The notes beneath the pieces are model-generated. The model worked only from the letters and a program-made list of their open reading frames with translations. It made no database searches and was not told the origin of the DNA. The position numbers and the translations under genes were made by a program. Below, piece by piece: positions 59,844 to 64,000 of a stretch of DNA of 64,000 nt. Source of the stretch: Ehretia macrophylla. Taxonomy: Eukaryota > Streptophyta > Magnoliopsida > Boraginales > Ehretiaceae. The stretch's first letter is position 1. The number at the start of each line of letters is the position of its first letter. The stretch spans positions 80,419,190 to 80,483,189 of the forward strand of contig CM075769.1 in NCBI GenBank assembly GCA_037974665.1. The letters run 5' to 3'.

Positions 59844-60400
59844 CTTTTCAAATTTTTTTCCCTGGTTAGGGTTGCCAAGATACTTTATCCACCAAATCTC
59901 TATTACTGAATCCCACGGAACATTGGGCAAGACAACTTCGCTTCACGTAGAGGCCGGGCCAACGAACCGAGGGCGTAGGATTTGTGACCAAGTCTTCGTT
60001 GCTCCGGTGCCTATAACTTTTGATCTGCAAGGAGTTACGCGGCACACAGCATACTGTTGCAAAGCACTCTGAGAGCTCTACGACGGGGGCAGCTAGCATG
60101 CTCGATGTGCCCATTTTTGGAGCCCAAAATCGAACGTTTTCATCTGTTTCATGCCACTTTTCTTCTTTTGCCCTGTTTTTCTATCCCGGATCGTACGTCG
60201 TGAGCTGTTAAAAGGACGACAACCTGACTCGCGGTACATTAGAGCGCCCTACATCGTGTCGATATCACGTCTTGAGAGGATGCTGCATTGTTGAAGTGGA
60301 TGGGTTGTCGTTAAGCCCATTGGGCCTTTTGAATGGGCCATCTTTCCAGGCTGGCACTGTGGACTGTTAACACATATAGGAATTGTGCCCTCAACATGGC

Positions 60401-60519
60401 GGGTGCGATCATACCAGCACTAATGCACCGGATCCCATCAGAACTCCGAAGTTAAGCGTGCTTGGGCGAGAGTAGTACTAGGATGGGTGACCCCCTGGGA
60501 AGTCCTCATGTTGCACCCC
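60401..60519 (+). rRNA. 5S: 5S rRNA gene, copy 82 (one change from consensus)
   Basis: Only G108A, at a CpG. Helix I, box A, intermediate element and box C all match the consensus, and the ACATATAGG element and T8 run are intact. With copy 84 it is the best candidate for a functional gene in the window. Confidence 0.95.
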
Positions 60520-61077
60520 CTTTTCAATTTTTTTTGCCCTGGTTAGGGTTGCCAAGATACTTTATCCACCAAATCTCTATTACCGAATCCCACGGAACAT
60601 TGGGCAAGACAACTTCGCTTCATGTAGATGCCGGGCCTGTAAACCAAGGGCGTAGGGTTTGTGACCAGGTCTCCGTCGTTGCGATGCCCATAACTTTTGA
60701 TCCGCAAGGAGTTACGCGGCGCACAGCATACAGTTGCAAAACGCTCTGAGAGCTCTACGACGGAGGCAGTGAGTTTGCTCACTATGCCCATTTTTGGTGC
60801 CCAAAATCTAACGTTTTCATCTGTTTCATGCCACTTTTTTGCTTTTGCTCTGTTTTTCCGTTCTGGATCGTACGTCGTGAGCTGTAAAAAGGACGATAAC
60901 CTGACTCGTGGTACATTAGAGGGCCCTACATCGCGTCGATATCACGTCTTGCAAGGATGCTGCATTGTTAAAGCAGATAGGTTGTCGTTAAGCCCATTGG
61001 GCCTTTTGAATGGGCCATCTCTCCAGGCTGGCACTGTGTATCATTAACACATATAGTAATTGTGCCCTCAACATGAC

Positions 61078-61196
61078 GGTTGCGATCATACCAGCACTAA
61101 TGCACCGGATCCCATCAGTACACCAAAGGTAAGCATGCTTGGGCGAGAGTAGTACTAGGATGGGTGTCCCCATGGGAAGTCCTCGTGTTGCACCCC
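61078..61196 (+). rRNA. 5S: 5S rRNA gene, copy 83 (diverged)
   Basis: Changes G3T, A42T, T45A, G48A, T52G (box A), G58A, A90T, C95A. Upstream element reads ACATATAGTAA. Confidence 0.88.
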
Positions 61197-61669
61197 CTTT
61201 TCAATTTTTTTTGCCCCGGTTAGGGTTGCCAAGATACTTTATCCACCAAATCTCTATTACCGAATCCCACGGAACATTGGGCAAGACATCTTCGCTTCAC
61301 GTAGAGGCCGGGCCAGCGAACCGAGGGCGTAGGATTTGTGACCAAGTCTTCGTTGTTCCGGTGCCTATAACTTTTGATCTGCAAGGAGTTACGCGGCACA
61401 CAGCATACTGTTGCAAAGCACTCTGAGAGCTCTACGACGGGGGCAGCTAGCATGCTCGATGTTCCCATTTTTTGGAGCCCAAAATCGAACGTTTTCATTT
61501 GTTTCATGCCACTTTACTTCTTTTGCCCTGTTTTTCTGTCTCGGATCGTACGTCGTGAGCTGTTAAAAGGACGACAACCTAACTCGCGGTACATTAGAGG
61601 GCCCTACATCGCGTCGATATCACGTCTTGAGAGGATGCTGCGTTGTTGAAGTGGATGGATTGTCGTTAA

Positions 61670-61694
61670 GCCCATTGGGCCTTTTCAATGGGCC
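61670..61694 (+). promoter_or_regulatory. GCCCATT...AATGGGC inverted repeat upstream of the 5S gene (representative, copy 84)
   Basis: Arms at 61670-61676 and 61687-61693 can form a 7-bp stem with a 10-base loop, about 60-85 bp before the gene. The block holds two TGGGCC motifs, the plant site II element known from promoters of ribosomal protein and cell-cycle genes. It is well kept in most spacers. A role here is inference. Confidence 0.5.
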
Positions 61695-61720
61695 ATCTCT
61701 CTAGGCTGGCACTGTGATCC

Positions 61721-61755
61721 GTTAACACATATAGGAATTGTGCCCTCAACATGAC
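61721..61755 (+). promoter_or_regulatory. Upstream Pol III elements of a 5S gene (representative, copy 84)
   Basis: A TATA-like CATATAGG places TATA at about -26 to -23, a GC pair follows at about -14, and C is at -1. This is the known upstream layout of plant 5S genes, which assists the internal boxes. Most units carry the same block; copies 1, 9, 10, 13, 16, 19, 31, 53, 55, 77, 80 and 87 carry altered TATA forms. Confidence 0.8.
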
Positions 61756-61874
61756 GGGTGCGATCATACCAGCACTAATGCACCGGATCCCATCAGAACT
61801 CCGAAGTTAAACGTGCTTGGGCGAGAGTAGTACTAGGATGGGTGACCCCCTGGGAAGTCCTCGTGTTGCACCCC
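61756..61874 (+). rRNA. 5S: 5S rRNA gene, copy 84 (one change from consensus)
   Basis: Only G56A, which is inside box A. Everything else, including both helix I strands and box C, matches the consensus. Confidence 0.95.
61804..61852 (+). promoter_or_regulatory. Internal promoter of a 5S gene: box A, intermediate element, box C (representative, copy 84)
   Basis: Within the gene, box A is about nt 50-64, the intermediate element about 67-72 and box C about 80-97; TFIIIA binds here in known 5S genes. In copy 84 only G56A in box A departs from the array consensus. Confidence 0.8.
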
Positions 61875-61893
61875 CCTTTCAATTTTTTTTGCC
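61875..61893 (+). terminator. Pol III terminator downstream of a 5S gene (representative, copy 84)
   Basis: A short T run follows the gene end directly (TTT here, usually TTTT) and a T8 run lies about 8 bases further on. T runs of four or more stop Pol III, so the second run is a likely backup. In copies 13, 19, 23, 57, 60, 68 and 87 the second run is shortened or broken. Confidence 0.8.
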
Positions 61894-62432
61894 CTGGTTA
61901 GGGTTGCCAAGATACTTTATCCACCAAATCTCTATTACCGAATCCCACGGAAAATTGGGCAAGACAACTTCGCTTCATGTAGAGGCCGGGCCCACAAACT
62001 GAGAGCGTAGGGTTTGTGACCAGGTCTCCGTCGCTTCGGTGCCCATAACTTTTGATCCGTAAGGAGCTACGCGGCGCACAACATACCGTTGCAAAGCTCT
62101 CTAAGAGCTCAACGACGGGGGCAGTGAGTTTGCTCACTATGCCCATTTTTGGTGCCCAAAATCTAACGTTTTCATCTGTTTCATGCCACTTTTCTTATTT
62201 TGCCCTGTTTTTCCGTCCCGGATCCCACGTCGTGAGCTGTTAAAAGGACCACAACCTGACCCGCGATCCCAGACAGGGCCCTCCATCGTGTCGATATCAC
62301 GTCTTGCAAGGATGCTGCATTGTTAAAGCAGATAGGTTGTCGTTAAGCCCATTGGGCCTTTTGAATGGGCCATCTCTCCAGGCTGGCACTGTGTATCATT
62401 AACACATATAGTAATTGTGCCCTCAACATGAC

Positions 62433-62551
62433 GGTTGCAATCATACCAGAACTAATGCACCGGATCCCATCAGAACACCGAAGTTAAGCATGCTTGGGCG
62501 AGAGTAGTACTAGGATGGGTGTCCCCATGGGAAGACCTCGTGTTGCACCCC
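62433..62551 (+). rRNA. 5S: 5S rRNA gene, copy 85 (diverged)
   Basis: Changes G3T, G7A, C18A, T45A, G58A, A90T, C95A, T103A. Upstream ACATATAGTAA is shared with copy 83. Confidence 0.88.
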
Positions 62552-63109
62552 CTTTTCAATTTTTTTTGCCCTGGTTAGGGTTAACAAGATACTTTATCCA
62601 CCAACTCTCTATTACCGAATCCCATGAAACATTGGGCAATACAACTTCGCTTCACGTAGAGGCCGGGCCAGCGAACCGAGGGCGTAGGGTTTTTGGCCAA
62701 GTCTTCGTTGCTCCGGTGCCCATAACTTTTGATCAGTAAGGAGTTACGCGGCGCACAGCATACCGTTGCTAAGTTCTCAGAGAGCTCTACGATGGCGACA
62801 ACGAGCTTGCTCACTGTGCCCATTTTTGGAGCCTAAAATCGAACGTTTTCATCAGTTTTAGGCTACTTTTGTTCTTTTGCTCTATTTTTCGGTCCCGGGT
62901 CGTACGTCGTTAGTTGTTAAAAGGACGAAAACCTAACTCGCGGTACATCAGAGAGCCCTACAACGTGTCGATATCACGTCTTGCGAGGATGCTGCGCTGT
63001 TGAAGCAGATGGGTTGTCGTTAAGCCCATTGGGCATTTTAAATAGGCAAACTCTCTAGGCTGGGACTGTGAACCGTTAACACATATAGGAATTGTGCCCT
63101 CAACATGAC

Positions 63110-63228
63110 GGTTGCGATCATACCAGCACTAATGCACCGGATCCCATCAGAACTCCGAAGTTAAGCGTGCTTGGGCGAGAGTAGTACTAGGATTGGTGAC
63201 CCCATGAGAAGTCCTCGTGTTGCACCCC
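63110..63228 (+). rRNA. 5S: 5S rRNA gene, copy 86
   Basis: Changes G3T, G85T, C95A, G98A. The last three match copy 79, seven units earlier. Confidence 0.91.
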
Positions 63229-63785
63229 CTTTCAATTTTTTTTGTCCTTGTTAGGGTTGCCAAGATACTTTATCCACCAAATCTCTATTACCGAATCCCA
63301 CGGAACATTGGGCAAGACAACTTCGCTTCACATAGAGGCCGTGCACGCAAACCGAGGGCGTAGGGTTTGTGACCAGGTCTCCATCGCTCCGGTGCCCATA
63401 ACTTTTGATCCGTAAGGAGTTACGCGGCACACAGCGTACCGTTGCAAAGCTCTCAGAGAGTTCTACAACGTAGGCATTGAGCTTGCTCACTGTTCCCATT
63501 TTTGGAGCCCAAAATTTAATGTTTACATCAGTTTCAGGCCACTTTTCTTCTTTTGCCCTATGTTTTCATCCCTGATCGTACGTCGCGAGCTGTTAAAAGG
63601 ACGACAACCTGACTTACGGTACATCAGAGGACCTTACAATGTGTCGATATCATGTCTTGCGAGGATGCTGCATTGTTGAAGCAGATGGGTTGTCGTTAAG
63701 CCCATTGGGCCTTTTGAATGGGCCATCTCTCTAGGCTGGCACTGTGAACCGTTAACACATAAAGGAATTGTGCCCTCAACATGAC

Positions 63786-63904
63786 AGGTGCGATCATACC
63801 AGCACTAATGCACCGGATCCCATCAGAACTCCAAAGTTAAGCGTGCTTGGGCGAGAGTAGTACTAGGATGGGTGACCCCCTGGGAAGTCCTCGTGTTGAA
63901 CCCC
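63786..63904 (+). rRNA. 5S: 5S rRNA gene, copy 87
   Basis: Changes G1A, G48A, C114A. Last copy in the window; the T run after it is interrupted (TTTTCATTATCTTTTG). Confidence 0.91.
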
Positions 63905-64000
63905 TTTTCATTATCTTTTGCACTGGTTAGGGTTGCCACGATACTTTATCCACCAAATCTCTATTACCGAATCTCACGGAACATTGGGCAAGAGAACTTC

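Larger units (their letters stand above)
59725..63109 (+). repeat. Two-unit repeat of 5S units, about 2.5 rounds
   Basis: Copies 81, 83 and 85 (G3T, T45A, G58A, A90T, C95A) alternate with the near-consensus copies 82 and 84; offsets 1353 and 1355 bp. Upstream GTGTATCATTAACACATATAG occurs before both 83 and 85. Confidence 0.85.
53454..64000 (+). repeat. 5S rDNA tandem array, right part (copies 72-87)
   Basis: The array resumes after the LTR insertion in the same phase: removing the 3865-bp element and one 5-bp target copy gives 677 bp between copies 71 and 72. The window ends about 96 bp into the spacer after copy 87, so the array continues to the right. One short interval (646 bp, copies 79 to 80) reflects a spacer deletion. 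Confidence 0.97.

Noticed and set aside
60462-60749. Open frames of 60-118 codons recurring every 677 bp on both strands, for example the + strand type starting MGESSTRMGD and the - strand type ending LVDKVSWQP
   Set aside because: They begin inside the 5S gene or lie across the spacer, recur only because the unit is repeated, are often broken by indels and stops in neighbouring units, and show no known domain.
995-64000. tRNA or other small RNA genes in the spacers
   Set aside because: I saw no box A/box B pair or cloverleaf outside the 5S genes; the repeated spacer motifs do not fit a tRNA.

Overview
The window is plant nuclear DNA, almost all of it a head-to-tail tandem array of 5S ribosomal RNA genes on the + strand. 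The repeat unit is about 677 bp: a 119-nt 5S gene plus a spacer of about 558 bp. I count 87 full-length or near full-length 5S copies, one 28-nt 3' gene fragment at the left edge, and one unit that has lost its gene. The 5S sequence with its internal Pol III boxes, the plant-type upstream TATA-like and GC elements, and the Ty3/gypsy-type retrotransposon remnants point to a flowering plant, probably a eudicot. The species cannot be read from the sequence.

Layout. Positions 1-953: a broken gag gene of a Ty3/gypsy retrotransposon, entering from outside the window and cut off inside its zinc knuckle. Positions 947-966: a 20-bp piece of 5S spacer fused to the gag, followed by a 3' fragment of a 5S gene (967-994). 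Positions 995-49588: 5S array, copies 1-71. Positions 49589-53453: a 3865-bp non-coding insertion with TG...CA ends and a 5-bp target duplication (CGGAT). It is best read as a solo LTR of a Ty3/gypsy element lying on the minus strand. Positions 53454-64000: 5S array, copies 72-87, running off the right edge inside a spacer.

The array is not homogeneous. In my reading no copy matches the array consensus exactly; copies 82 and 84 differ by one base each, and others differ by up to about 15. Many changes are C-to-T or G-to-A at CpG sites, as expected of methylated, poorly selected DNA. Variant subfamilies are spatially clustered, and local duplications of 2, 3, 4 and 6 units can be followed by shared diagnostic variants, showing how unequal exchange built this stretch. 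Several spacers and one gene were lost by deletions bounded by short microhomologies.

Apart from the gag remnant I see no protein-coding gene. The many 60-118 codon open frames that recur every 677 bp on both strands are by-products of the repeat. Variants below are numbered along the 119-nt consensus, which begins GGGTGCGATC and ends TTGCACCCC; box A is about nt 50-64, the intermediate element about 67-72 and box C about 80-97. For copies with an indel, numbers refer to the aligned consensus.
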